Source of the DNA: Phaeacidiphilus oryzae TH49
GTDB lineage: Bacteria > Actinomycetota > Actinomycetes > Streptomycetales > Streptomycetaceae
Assembly (NCBI RefSeq): GCF_000744815.1
Contig: NZ_JQMQ01000005.1
Location: 1,496,055-1,560,054, forward strand
Length of the DNA: 64,000 nucleotides
Direction of reading: 5' to 3'
Below the pieces are notes generated by a model that saw nothing but the letters and a program-made list of their open reading frames with translations, was not told the origin of the DNA and ran no database searches. Of the stretch, positions 8,113 to 16,148 are shown one piece after another. The stretch's first letter is position 1; the number at the start of each line of letters is the position of its first letter. A program made the position numbers and the translations under genes.

Positions 8113-9138
8113 ATGCGAGCAAGAGGAATGACCTACGACACCGGATTCGTCGTCCACGGCCGGACGTCCCGCGAGCACCTCGACCCCGCACTGGTCCGGC
8201 GTGAGCTCGCGATCATCCGCGACGACCTGCACTGCAATGCGGTCCAGATCATCGGCGGTGACCCGGACCGGCTGGAGCTGGCGGCCGGCGCCGCCGCCGA
8301 GCTCGGCCTGGAGGTCTGGTTCTCGCCCTATCCGCTGGAGCTGGAGCCGGAGCAGATCCTCACCCTCTTCCGCGACTGCGCTGAGCGAGCGGAACGGCTC
8401 CGGCAACAGGGGGCCGCGGTCGTGTTCGTGGCAGGAGTCGAACTGAGCGTGATGAACCGCGGGTTTCTGCCCGGAGAGAGCCCCGAGGAACGGGTCGAGC
8501 AGCTGATGGGCCAGCCCGAGCAACGGGGCGCAGCGATGCGCGAGCTCGGGGTGCGCGTCAACGCGTTCCTCCGCGACGCCGCGGCCACGGTCCGCGAGCG
8601 CTTCCGGGGCCAGCTCACCTACGCATCCATCCAGTTCGAGCAGGTCGACTGGACCCCCTTCGACATCGTGACGTTCGAACTGATCCGCTCCGCGGAGGTC
8701 GCCGACCGGTTCCGGGACGCGGTGCGCACCCTGGCCCAAGGCCCGAAGCCGCTCGCCATCACCGGGTTCGGCACCGCGGCCTACCGCGGCGCGGGAGACC
8801 GCGGTGGGCGCATGCTGGAGGTGGTCGAGCACGACCCGCTGACCAATGCCCCGGTACGCCTGAACGGCATATACGAGCGCGACGAGGCCGGCCAGGCCGC
8901 ATATCTGAGCGAACTCCTGGAGATCTTCGACACCGAGGGGGTGGACAGCGCGTTCGTCTTCCTGTTCGCCTTGCCCGGCTACCCGCACCGCCCGGACGGC
9001 GACCCCCGGGACGACCTGGACCGGGCCGGCCTGGGCATCGTCAAACTCCTCGAAGGACGCCGGGGGCAGACCTACCCCGACATGGAATGGGAACCCAAGG
9101 CCGCCTTCGAAGCAGTGGCAGAGCAGTACCGGCGGTGA
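8113..9138 (+). CDS. TIM-barrel-like protein of the group often labelled 'abortive infection protein'
   Basis: The 341-residue soluble protein begins MRARGMTYDTGFVVHGRTSR. Recurring strand-loop patterns (HCNAVQIIGGDPDRLELAA, then LEVWFSPYPLELEP, then VVFVAGVELSVMNRGFLPG, and a late DSAFVFLFALPGYPH) suggest a glycoside-hydrolase-like TIM barrel. Automatic pipelines often call relatives 'abortive infection protein', but nothing here demonstrates phage defence. I take ATG 8113 as start because the first 25 codons of the longer frame overlap the operators. Control by the divergent TetR protein is inferred from the paired palindromes. Confidence 0.75.
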   Translation: MRARGMTYDTGFVVHGRTSREHLDPALVRRELAIIRDDLHCNAVQIIGGDPDRLELAAGAAAELGLEVWFSPYPLELEPEQILTLFRDCAERAERLRQQGAAVVFVAGVELSVMNRGFLPGESPEERVEQLMGQPEQRGAAMRELGVRVNAFLRDAAATVRERFRGQLTYASIQFEQVDWTPFDIVTFELIRSAEVADRFRDAVRTLAQGPKPLAITGFGTAAYRGAGDRGGRMLEVVEHDPLTNAPVRLNGIYERDEAGQAAYLSELLEIFDTEGVDSAFVFLFALPGYPHRPDGDPRDDLDRAGLGIVKLLEGRRGQTYPDMEWEPKAAFEAVAEQYRR

Positions 9139-9311
9139 CAGGAACCGCGCACGGTGAGTGGGACTGTTGCTGAGCCGGGCGTGACAGCTCGCATTGCGGG
9201 CAGCCGGCCCTTGTGATCGTTCGGCAGCACGCGCGAGATCTACCAGGACACGAGATCGGGAGCCGCACGGTCTCTTGCCGATCAATACGCCAGGGATGGC
9301 GCGACGGTCCC

Positions 9312-9740
9312 TCAAAGGCTGTTCCGACCTGCGGTGGCCCACTCTTCCCAGGTATCCGGCGCGCGCATGGCGATTCGTGCGCGGCGATGGCGCGCGGCCG
9401 ACCCACTGATGCCCAGGGCGTCGGCCAGTCTCCGCGTCGTGCCGCCTGTCGCAGCGTAGGTCCGGGTTACGGCGTCACGGATCGCGCGAACGCGGCGCGG
9501 TAGCCGATCCACGCCCCTCAGGGCGGCCGTCCAGTCGCCGGCGACGGGCGCAGGGCTTCCCGCGTCACGGGAGTTCACACCGCTGCGGAGCATGCCCATG
9601 GCCCATAGGCAACTGTCGATGATCTCCACCATGAGCTTGGCGTCGTCCCCGACGGTGGCGGCTTCAACCGGGGTGAGGCTGATGGTGATCCGCAGGGCGC
9701 TGTCACCGCGATCACCATGGGAGACGCAGGACACGGTCAT
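9312..9740 (-). CDS. Small protein with a C-terminal HTH-like segment, function unknown
   Basis: The 142-residue frame starts at ATG 9740 (MTVSCVSHGDRG), preceded by GTGAGG. The first half contains ITISLTPVEAATVGDDAKLM and a helical stretch; the second half has TRRLADALGISGSAARHRR, which resembles a helix-turn-helix. Composition is normal for the genome. I do not recognise the family. It stands alone between the TIM-barrel gene and a stretch of decayed sequence. A DNA-binding role is a guess from the HTH-like segment. Confidence 0.5.
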   Translation of the reverse strand: MTVSCVSHGDRGDSALRITISLTPVEAATVGDDAKLMVEIIDSCLWAMGMLRSGVNSRDAGSPAPVAGDWTAALRGVDRLPRRVRAIRDAVTRTYAATGGTTRRLADALGISGSAARHRRARIAMRAPDTWEEWATAGRNSL

Positions 9741-9954
9741 CGGCCTCACCCGCCGTCGGTTCCGGAGGTCACCTGATGGAAGCTGCTTCCATCCTCGCTG
9801 CCGATCCCGCCCTCTGCGCGGAGCGGTGGGGAACCGGCGGCAGCTCGGCGTCAAGATCGTCGCCGCAGACGGTCGCACATCCAGCGGCTTGGCGCGGTCA
9901 GCGCGATCGCCAGCGGATTGAAGAAGAACGCGTGAGCGCTCAGAGGACCGTTAG

Positions 9955-10315
9955 GCACCCGGCCCGAGCCGCCGGAGCCATCAGCGGGATGCGATGCCGC
10001 CCTCGTGCGAGCGCGGTGCAGAGCGGCTCGCTCCAATGGATCGCCGGCGAGCAGCAGCACCGGGGAGGCCGCGATGACGGCCGCGTAGGTGAGTGGGCGA
10101 TGTCGCTGCGACGGCATGACCGGCCAACGAACGGTCTTCCCACGACGGTTCCTCCAGCCGGAAGGGCGGTGGGGAAGCAACGCGGCGTGGCTTGAACGGC
10201 AGGAGAGCGCGTCGAACAGGTGGAAGGCTTGGAGGACGAAGCCGATGCACCGTCCCCGTGACGTGATTCGCTTCCGGTCGGTCAGGGTCGAGAGGTGGGT
10301 GCCGGCAGTCGCCAC
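9955..10315 (-). pseudogene. Decayed ABC-transporter ATPase (MacB/LolD type) remnant
   Basis: One minus-strand frame shows LSTLTDRKRITSRGRCIGFV followed by LQAFHLFDALS. This matches the segment leading into and around the Q-loop of LolD/MacB-type ATPases (usual form IGFVFQAFHLLDALT). Further on, AAVIAASPVLLLAGDPLERA resembles the Walker B region after the signature motif (usual form ARALIASPxLLLADEPTGAL). The Walker A region and the intact signature are missing and spacing is too short, so this is a pseudogene. It fills most of the gap between 9.74 and 10.35 kb. Assignment rests on pattern memory only. Confidence 0.5.
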
Positions 10316-10324
10316 TTCGAGTAG

Positions 10325-10340
10325 TCGATCGGTCGTATAC
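10325..10340. promoter_or_regulatory. Operator-like site upstream of TetR gene (shared motif, copy 1)
   Basis: TCGATCGGTCGTATAC overlaps a good -10 hexamer (TATACT at 10336-10341) and ends 8 nt before the ATG of the TetR gene. It matches the site upstream of wrbA (11900-11916, opposite strand, about 13 of 16 positions) and the site upstream of the alcohol dehydrogenase gene (12664-12684). It is the probable autoregulatory site of this TetR protein. Confidence 0.65.
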
Positions 10341-10348
10341 TTGTCCCT

Positions 10349-10957
10349 ATGGGCCGGACAAGCGATGCCAGGGAGAAGATCCTCACCGCGGCGCACGATC
10401 TGATCGAGCGGCGCGGCTACTCGGCGCTGGGCGTGGCCGAGATCTGCAAGGCAGCGGGCGTGCCCAAGGGCAGTTTCTACTACTTCTTCGAGTCGAAGGA
10501 GGCCCTGGCCCTGGCGGTGATCGACGATCACTGGTCCGCGGAGCAGCGCGTCTGGTCCCGGATCCTGACCGCCGACGGACCGCCGCTGCCGCGGCTGCGC
10601 CGGCTCTTCGAGGCCACCCAGGCCGCCCTCCAGGCCGGCCAGGACAGCTGCGGGACGATCTCCGGCTGCCTGTTCGGCAACCTCTCGCTGGAGCTGAGCA
10701 ACCAGACCGAGGCGGTCCGCACCCGGCTCCAGGAGATCTTCCAGGCCCAGGCGGAGATGGTCGCCGCGGTCATCGAGGAGGCCAGGGCGCGCGGGGAGGT
10801 CACAGTGGCGGACGACAGGGCCGCCGCCCGGTCGATCGTCGCCCAGCTGGAGGGCCAGGTGCTCTTCGCCAAGCTCTACAACGACAGCTCCTCCCTGGAT
10901 CCCCTCTGGGCCAACTGCCTGGCACTGCTGGGCGCTCAGGCCTCCGCCCAGGTCTGA
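10349..10957 (+). CDS. TetR-family regulator, YxaF/LmrA-like subgroup
   Basis: The 202-residue protein has the TetR HTH at residues 6-52 (DAREKILTAAHDLIERRGYS, then VPKGSFYYFFESKEALALAV). The ligand domain contains CLFGNLSLEL, a pattern of the YxaF/LmrA-like subgroup. There is no ribosome site before ATG 10349, and the -10 hexamer ends 8 nt upstream, so the message may be leaderless. It shares an operator-like motif with wrbA and the alcohol dehydrogenase gene downstream, and it resembles the second TetR protein at 11966. A redox or quinone-type ligand is plausible but inferred only from the wrbA neighbour. Confidence 0.88.
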   Translation: MGRTSDAREKILTAAHDLIERRGYSALGVAEICKAAGVPKGSFYYFFESKEALALAVIDDHWSAEQRVWSRILTADGPPLPRLRRLFEATQAALQAGQDSCGTISGCLFGNLSLELSNQTEAVRTRLQEIFQAQAEMVAAVIEEARARGEVTVADDRAAARSIVAQLEGQVLFAKLYNDSSSLDPLWANCLALLGAQASAQV

Positions 10958-11184
10958 CCCGGGCTCGCCCACGCGCCGACCGAGATCGGTCGGACCTTGA
11001 CCCGCGGCCCATGGATACCCGTCCTCGCACGCGCGCGTTGGCACTCTTCCCAGCGGCTCCAGCGGTTCCAGGAGGACGAGTTGACGACCACGGAGCTGTC
11101 GCGGCAGGGGTGCGCGGTCACCGTTCTGGGCGCCGCGCCGCGCCGCGCACCCCGCGAGCCGGGCTCCCGCGATGCCGGGCGGGG

Positions 11185-11796
11185 TCAGGCAGCGGCCTTG
11201 AGTGCGGCGGCGATCCTGATGACGCGCTCGGCCTGTATCCGGGCGGCGGTGCGGGCCACCTCGTCCACCGGCTTGGTGCCCTGCCCGTCGGCGTGCGAGG
11301 TGCCGTACGGGTTGCCGTCGACGAACTTGGCCGGGTCGGTGAAGCCCGGAGAGGCGATGATCCCGCCGAAGTGGTGGATGGAGTTGTAGAGGGCCAGCAG
11401 GGTCGACTCGTGTCCTGCGTGCGCCGTGGCGGTGGAGACGAAGCCGCTGTAGACCTTGTCGGTCAGCTTGCCTTCGGCCCAGAGCCCGCCGAGGGTGTCG
11501 ATGAACTGCTTGAGCTGGGAGGACACATTGCCGAACCGGGTGGGCGTACCGAAGATGACGGCGTCGGCCCACTCGATGTCCGCGGGAGTGGCCTCGGGGA
11601 TGTCGGCACTGGCTACGTGGTGGGCCGCCCATGCGGGATTGGAGTCGATGGCGGACTGCGGGGCGAGTTCGGCGACCTTGAGCAGCCGGACCTCGGCTCC
11701 GGCCTTGACGCCTGCCTCGTGGAGGGCGTCGGCGATCTCGGCGATGGTGCCGGTGGACGAGTAGTAGACGATGGCGAGCTTGACGGGGGTGGTCAT
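11185..11796 (-). CDS. wrbA: NAD(P)H:quinone oxidoreductase, WrbA type
   Basis: The 203-residue flavodoxin-fold protein matches WrbA, which reduces quinones by two electrons with NAD(P)H and protects against redox stress. Visible features are the FMN phosphate-binding loop YYSSTGTIAEIADAL near the N-terminus, ADAVIFGTPTRFGNVSSQ, and the conserved NPYGTSHADGQG region near 160-172. The start is ATG 11796 (MTTPVKLAIVYYSSTG). It lies between two TetR genes, and its upstream region carries a palindromic site at 11900-11916 shared with both regulators' own promoters. Confidence 0.92.
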   Translation of the reverse strand: MTTPVKLAIVYYSSTGTIAEIADALHEAGVKAGAEVRLLKVAELAPQSAIDSNPAWAAHHVASADIPEATPADIEWADAVIFGTPTRFGNVSSQLKQFIDTLGGLWAEGKLTDKVYSGFVSTATAHAGHESTLLALYNSIHHFGGIIASPGFTDPAKFVDGNPYGTSHADGQGTKPVDEVARTAARIQAERVIRIAAALKAAA

Positions 11797-11899
11797 CGCG
11801 ATGCTCCGCTTGTCGTGTTGTCGTAACTGGGGGGAACGATGGGTGTGGGTGGCCGACGGTGCCCGAGGTGGGTGTGGGTGGGCCGACCGGATTTCAAAT

Positions 11900-11916
11900 G
11901 TAGACGACCGGTCTAC
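11900..11916. promoter_or_regulatory. Operator-like palindrome upstream of wrbA (shared motif, copy 2)
   Basis: GTAGACGACCGGTCTAC is an inverted repeat about 104 nt before the wrbA start. The minus-strand reading TAGACCGGTCGTCTAC matches the 10325-10340 site at about 13 of 16 positions. It resembles the AGACC-GGTCT boxes bound by YxaF/LmrA-type TetR regulators. Confidence 0.65.
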
Positions 11917-11965
11917 TAAACACAAACCTGCTGCTCAGCCGACCGTGGCCCCCGCCAGGCGCTAC

Positions 11966-12538
11966 CTACCGCAGGAGGACCTCGAAGACCATCCGGAAGA
12001 ACGCGTCCACCGGCGCCGCGGACTTCCCGGTCCGCGCGGTAATCAGCGTTCCCTCCCACGCGCTCAGAATGAACCGCGCGGCGTCGGCGACGTCGAGGGC
12101 CGGGTCGAGGTGGCCGGCCTCCTGCGCCTCCACCAGCACCTGCTCGATGAGCGAGGCCCACCGGTCGAAACCGCGCTGGACGGCGGCGCGGATCGACTCG
12201 TTGTGGTCCGCGACCTCCGCCCCGAGGTTGCCGGCGAGGCATCCGCGCACGAAACCGTTGTCGACGGTGTCCCGGCCTAGATGGTCGAAGTGCGCCCGGA
12301 GCCGCTCCAAGGGAGGCCGCTCCGTCGCGGTGAGGATGTCGAACCGCAGGGTGGCGGCATATCGGCTCAGCGCCTCCAGCGCCCCCTCGTCCTTGCTGGA
12401 GAAGTGGTTGTAGAACGACCCCTTGGGGACGTTCGCCGCCTGGGCTATGTCCTGGATGCCGGTCGCGTTGTAACCCCGCGCGTGGAACTCCCGCAGCGCG
12501 GCCTGGGCGATCTCCTCGCGCTTGGACGGACGTCCCAT
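11966..12538 (-). CDS. TetR-family regulator, YxaF/LmrA-like subgroup
   Basis: The 190-residue protein has an N-terminal HTH (SKREEIAQAALREFHARGYN, then VPKGSFYNHFSSKDEGALEA) and a ligand domain with FVRGCLAGNLGAEV, the same subgroup pattern as the 10349 protein. ATG 12538 has GAGGTGA upstream. It is divergent from the zinc alcohol dehydrogenase gene, with several palindromes between them (12652-12690). It probably controls the adh-to-hydrolase run and wrbA; which of the two TetR proteins binds which site cannot be told from sequence. Confidence 0.9.
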   Translation of the reverse strand: MGRPSKREEIAQAALREFHARGYNATGIQDIAQAANVPKGSFYNHFSSKDEGALEALSRYAATLRFDILTATERPPLERLRAHFDHLGRDTVDNGFVRGCLAGNLGAEVADHNESIRAAVQRGFDRWASLIEQVLVEAQEAGHLDPALDVADAARFILSAWEGTLITARTGKSAAPVDAFFRMVFEVLLR

Positions 12539-12580
12539 GCTGTCTCACCTCAAGGTCGATACGGCTTGGTCGGCCGGTCG

Positions 12581-12624
12581 CCGATTCGTCGTCACCGATT
12601 CGTCGTTCGTCGATTCGTCGGCGG
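12581..12624. repeat. Short direct repeats (CGATTCGTCG)
   Basis: The decamer CGATTCGTCG occurs three times within about 40 bp upstream of the alcohol dehydrogenase promoter region, with a CGTTCGTCG variant between copies. It may be a regulator site or simple slippage; nothing further can be said. Confidence 0.5.
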
Positions 12625-12651
12625 CCTGCCCGCGCCGGGCGGCGCCTGGAC

Positions 12652-12690
12652 TAGAGTACTCTAAGTCGACCGGTCATATTCTAGACCGGA
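12652..12690. promoter_or_regulatory. Clustered palindromes between TetR and alcohol dehydrogenase genes (shared motif, copy 3)
   Basis: TAGAGTACTCTA (12652-12663) is a perfect 12-bp palindrome. GACCGGTC (12668-12675) is a perfect 8-bp palindrome and is followed by a TCTAGACCGGA half site (12680-12690). The stretch AGTCGACCGGTCATATTCTA aligns with the region around 10325 at about 16 of 21 positions. This is inferred to be an operator cluster for the YxaF-like TetR protein(s). Confidence 0.65.
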
Positions 12691-12722
12691 GCCACCGTGC
12701 CCTGCCCAGGAGGAAGCGGCCC

Positions 12723-13745
12723 ATGTCCAGCACCACCTACCGAGCCTTCGAGGCCACCGGCGTCCATCAGCTGCGCCCGGTCGAACGCGAGCTCACCGCC
12801 CCCGCGCCGGGGCAGGTCAGGCTGCGCGTCCAGGCCTGCGGCATCTGCCACACCGACGTACTGGCGGTGGAGGGGCTGCGTTCCGACCCGTCACGGCCGA
12901 TCGTGCCGGGACACGAGATCGTGGGCGTCATCGACGCCGTCGGGACCGGCGTCACCGCCTGGCGCCCCGGTGATCGCGTCGGGGTCGGCTTCCTCAACGG
13001 CCACTGCGGAGAGTGCGAGCCCTGCCGTCGAGGCAACTTCGTCAACTGCCTCCGCCAGGAGCAGACCGGGACGACCACCGATGGCGGTTACGCGGAGGTG
13101 GCCTACGCCCGGGCGAGCGGACTCGTCCGCATCCCCGACGGCCTGGGCCCGCTGGACGCGGCCCCGCTGCTGTGCGCGGGGCTGACCACCTTCAAGGCGC
13201 TGCAGCGCGACCGTGCCCGGGCCGGGTCCCTCGTCGCCGTGCAGGGCATCGGCGGGCTGGGGCATCTGGCGGTGCAGTACGCGCGCGCCCTCGGCCATCG
13301 AGTGGTGGCCATCGCGCGCGGACAGGAGAAGGCCGCGCTGGCCCATCAGCTCGGTGCCCACGAGTACATCGACAGCACGGCGACCGACCCCGGAGAGGCA
13401 CTGCACGAGCTGGGTGGAGCCTCCGTCATCGTCGCGACGGCCTCCAGTGGGGCCTCGATGAACCCGCTGATCCGGGGACTGGCTCCGCTGGGCGAGCTGG
13501 TCGTGGTCGGCGCAGCGCCGGACCCGCTGACCGTGGCCACTCCCGATCTGATCTTCGGCACCCGCTCCGTCGCCGGCTCGCTGACCGGGTCGTCCATCGA
13601 GAACGAGGACAACCTCGCCTTCGCCCTCGCGCAGAACATCCGGCCCAGCCTGGAGATCATGCCCTTTGAGCAGGCCGTGGACGGGTACGAGCGGATGCTC
13701 TCGGGGAAGGCCCGGTTCCGCGTCGTCCTGGACACGACGGCCTGA
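12723..13745 (+). CDS. Zinc-dependent alcohol dehydrogenase (MDR superfamily, AdhP-like)
   Basis: The 340-residue enzyme interconverts alcohols and aldehydes with NAD(P). The catalytic zinc site is in CGICHTDVLAVEG and PGHEIVGVIDAVG. The structural zinc Cys quartet is complete in HCGECEPCRRGNFVNC. The Rossmann fold follows with VQGIGGLGHLAVQYARALG. The start at ATG 12723 has AGGAGG upstream. It leads a same-strand run of small enzymes ending near 17.2 kb and is divergent from a TetR gene with palindromic operators, so induction by a reactive aldehyde or quinone-like compound is plausible but unproven. Confidence 0.93.
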   Translation: MSSTTYRAFEATGVHQLRPVERELTAPAPGQVRLRVQACGICHTDVLAVEGLRSDPSRPIVPGHEIVGVIDAVGTGVTAWRPGDRVGVGFLNGHCGECEPCRRGNFVNCLRQEQTGTTTDGGYAEVAYARASGLVRIPDGLGPLDAAPLLCAGLTTFKALQRDRARAGSLVAVQGIGGLGHLAVQYARALGHRVVAIARGQEKAALAHQLGAHEYIDSTATDPGEALHELGGASVIVATASSGASMNPLIRGLAPLGELVVVGAAPDPLTVATPDLIFGTRSVAGSLTGSSIENEDNLAFALAQNIRPSLEIMPFEQAVDGYERMLSGKARFRVVLDTTA

Positions 13746-13774
13746 GAACCCCTCATCGACAAGGAGTGAGTGAG

Positions 13775-14419
13775 ATGGAGTATCTGGTCACCATGGTCAC
13801 CACCGTCCCGGCGGGGACCACGGAGCAGGAGGTCGAGGACGTCCGCGCCCGCGAGGCGGCGAACTCCCGCCGGCTCGCACAGGAGAACGAACTGCTGCGG
13901 CTGTGGCGGCCGCCGCTCGGCCCCGGCGAGTGGCGCAGTCTCGGCCTGTTCTCCGCTCCGGACGCCGAGCGGCTGGAGGAGACACTGGCCGCCATGCCAC
14001 TGCGGGTGTGGCGGCGGGACGAGGTGACGGCGCTGACGCCGCACCCGAACGACCCGGGTCCGGCCGGGCCGACCGGGCCGGCCCGTCCGGCCGCCGGGCC
14101 GCGGCTCAAGGGCTCGGCCGAGTTCTTCGTCGTCTTCGCGCCGAAGGACCCGGCTCCTGCCCAGGGCCCCTCCGCCGAGTCGGCATTGCAGGAGGCCACC
14201 GCCGCGGAGGCGGTCCGCGCCCGAGAACTCGCCGCGGCCGGGCATCTGGTCCGGCTGTGGCGCCTGCCGGACGGCGATCGGGCGCTCGGCCTGTGGCGCG
14301 CTGCGGATGCCGAGGAGATACGGGGAATCCTCGGCGACCTCCCCCTGGCGCCCCGGCTGACCACCGAGGTCACCCCGCTCAGCGAACACCCCAACGACCC
14401 GCGGCCGGCGCACGACTGA
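13775..14419 (+). CDS. Tandem-duplicated muconolactone delta-isomerase-like protein
   Basis: The 214-residue protein contains two copies of the small ferredoxin-like fold of muconolactone isomerase: residues about 1-95 (MEYLVTMVTTVPAGTTEQEV to TALTPHPNDP) and about 113-205 (AEFFVVFAPKDPAPAQ to TPLSEHPNDP). The copies share RELAAAGHLVRLWR-like and LGLW/LGLF-type strands and both end in HPNDP. Muconolactone isomerases are normally single domain (about 90 residues) and decameric, so a fused pair is unusual. AAGGAG lies 9 nt before ATG 13775. The gene follows adh by 29 bp, so they are one operon. True isomerase activity is not assured. Confidence 0.75.
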   Translation: MEYLVTMVTTVPAGTTEQEVEDVRAREAANSRRLAQENELLRLWRPPLGPGEWRSLGLFSAPDAERLEETLAAMPLRVWRRDEVTALTPHPNDPGPAGPTGPARPAAGPRLKGSAEFFVVFAPKDPAPAQGPSAESALQEATAAEAVRARELAAAGHLVRLWRLPDGDRALGLWRAADAEEIRGILGDLPLAPRLTTEVTPLSEHPNDPRPAHD

Positions 14420-14451
14420 CGCTGCGGCCGCACAAGAGAGGCGATGTGATC

Positions 14452-14823
14452 ATGCCCACCCAGATCGAACACGAGCACGTCATCCGCGAGGTCGTGGACC
14501 GATGGAAGGCCGCCGTCGACGCCCATGAGCCCGAGCGGGTCGCGAGCTGCTTCACCGAGGACGCCATCTTCCAGGGACTGCACCCCTACGGGGTCGGACG
14601 CGAGGCGGTGGCCGCGTACTACGACTCCCAGCCGCTGGGGCTGCGGGCCGACTACACGATCCTGGAGACCCGCGAGATCGCGGACGGCGTCCTCCTCGGC
14701 TACCTCGACGTCGACTTCTCCTTCACCGACCGTCCAACCCTCCACGTCAAGCTCTCCGTACTGCTCCGCCGTACGGCCACGGACTGGCTCATTGCCCACT
14801 ACCAGGTCTCCCACCTGGGCTGA
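14452..14823 (+). CDS. SnoaL/NTF2-like (SgcJ/EcaC type) small protein
   Basis: The 123-residue protein has the cone-shaped alpha+beta barrel pattern: VVDRWKAAVDAHEPERVASC, then FTEDAIFQGLHPYGVGREAV, then VDFSFTDRP and LLRRTATDWLIAHYQVSHL. Such proteins act as small isomerases, hydrolases or binding proteins; the catalytic identity cannot be read here. ATG 14452 follows the duplicated isomerase gene by 32 bp, in the adh operon. A role in processing the same small molecule is inferred. Confidence 0.8.
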   Translation: MPTQIEHEHVIREVVDRWKAAVDAHEPERVASCFTEDAIFQGLHPYGVGREAVAAYYDSQPLGLRADYTILETREIADGVLLGYLDVDFSFTDRPTLHVKLSVLLRRTATDWLIAHYQVSHLG

Positions 14824-15147
14824 TCGCGACTGACGGGGGGTCTGACAGATGCCCCGTACCGCCAGCTGCTGCGGCGCAGCACCGGTGTCGGGGCCGACGC
14901 GATCGACGTGTGGTCGACGGATGGTCCACCGGTGGTCGACGGCTGGTCGACGGCTGGTATCCGCCTGACGAAGCACCGGGGCGATTCGCGCATCCCCCTC
15001 AGCAGCCGAGTCGTCGCGGGGCTTCGGGCAGCCGATTCATTCAAGCGACGACGGCGGCAACCCCATGACCGCCCCACCCGAAACTCCCGAATTCCCCGAT
15101 CCTGCGAATGCCCGGGGATCGGCCCGGCAAGGAAGACAGGGACGAAC
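14824..15147 (+). promoter_or_regulatory. 324-bp gap with three TGGTCGACGG repeats
   Basis: No convincing gene lies here. TGGTCGACGG occurs at 14911-14920, 14933-14942 and 14944-14953, with the partial inverted copy GGTCCACCGG between the first two. The core GTCGAC is itself palindromic. Its position about 200 bp before the SDR start suggests a second regulated promoter within the enzyme cluster. Confidence 0.45.
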
Positions 15148-16098
15148 ATGACCACCGATGGACTCATCCACACGCCCTTCGGGGCCTCCTCGGCCGCCCT
15201 GGAGGTGATCGAAGGAGTGGATCTGACAGGCCGCCGGGCGATCGTCACGGGGGCCTCCTCCGGGATCGGCGTGGAGACCGCCCGGGCGCTGGCGGCGGCC
15301 GGCGCCGAGGTCACCCTCGCTGTGCGCGACGCCGAGGCCGGCAAGGCGGCCGCCCAGAACATCGCGAACACCACCGGAAGCACGCGGCTGCACGTCGTCA
15401 CGCTGAACCTCGCCGAGCGTGCCTCGGTCGCGGATTTCGTCGCGGCCTGGGCGGGGCCCCTGCACATCCTCGTGAACAACGCAGGGGTCATGGCCACGCC
15501 CGAACTGCGCACCTCCGAGGGCTGGGAGCTGCAGTTCGCCACCAACCACCTCGGACACTTCGCCCTGACCACCGGCCTCCACAAGGCCCTGGCCTCGTCC
15601 GGCGACGCCCGCGTGGTGGTGGTCAGCTCGGTCGGACACGTCAACGGGGAGGTGCTGTTCGACGATCCCCACTTCGAGCGGCACCCCTACGACCCGTGGG
15701 CCGCCTACAGCCAGTCCAAGACGGCCAACATCCTGTTCGCCGTGGAGGCGGCCCGGCGCTGGGCGCCCGACCACATCGCCGTCAACGCACTCAACCCGGG
15801 GCGGATCACCGGCACCGGACTCAGCCGCCACATGGACGGGGGCGTGGAGACCGCGCCCACGACCTTCGAGCCGAACAGCAGCGACGTCTCCTGGAAGACC
15901 GTAGAGCAGGGGGCCTCCACCAGTGTGCTCCTCGCCGCCTCACCGCTCGTCGAAGGCGTCACCGGCCGTTACTTCGAGGACTGCCAGGAGGCCGCCCCCC
16001 ACCGGCCCGGGGTACGCCGCGGCGTCGCCGCGCACGCCGTCGACCCGGACAAGGCCGCCCGTCTGTGGGAGCTGACCACCGCCTTGCTGGCCGGCTGA
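15148..16098 (+). CDS. Short-chain dehydrogenase/reductase (retinol-dehydrogenase-like)
   Basis: The 316-residue classical SDR has the NAD(P)-binding TGASSGIGVETARAL near residue 35, NNAGVMATP near 112, the catalytic Ser in VVVVSSVGHVNG, the YSQSK catalytic pair near 190, and NALNPGRITGTGLSR. Longer SDRs of this type reduce or oxidise hydrophobic aldehydes, ketones or steroid-like compounds. ATG 15148 has GGAAG some distance upstream. It is on the same strand as the adh group and 50 bp before the exported hydrolase. The substrate is unknown. Confidence 0.9.
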   Translation: MTTDGLIHTPFGASSAALEVIEGVDLTGRRAIVTGASSGIGVETARALAAAGAEVTLAVRDAEAGKAAAQNIANTTGSTRLHVVTLNLAERASVADFVAAWAGPLHILVNNAGVMATPELRTSEGWELQFATNHLGHFALTTGLHKALASSGDARVVVVSSVGHVNGEVLFDDPHFERHPYDPWAAYSQSKTANILFAVEAARRWAPDHIAVNALNPGRITGTGLSRHMDGGVETAPTTFEPNSSDVSWKTVEQGASTSVLLAASPLVEGVTGRYFEDCQEAAPHRPGVRRGVAAHAVDPDKAARLWELTTALLAG

Positions 16099-16148
16099 GT
16101 CCGCGAGTCTGCGGGCGGTCCTCGGAAACACCCAACGGAAGGCTTCAC

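Noticed and set aside
8113-9138. Calling the TIM-barrel gene a phage-defence gene
   Set aside because: The 'abortive infection' label of related proteins comes from automatic annotation; no defence domain or defence neighbours are present.
10936-11121. Minus-strand 61-codon frame with SSSWNRWSRWEECQ
   Set aside because: It looks faintly protein-like but has no start signal, family or conserved neighbour that I can support.
9851-11632. Very long minus-strand open frame opposite the 10349 TetR gene and across wrbA
   Set aside because: It runs antisense to well-supported genes, has Arg/Pro/Gly-rich composition, and only short pieces resemble real proteins (the ABC ATPase remnant). It is a GC-bias artefact.
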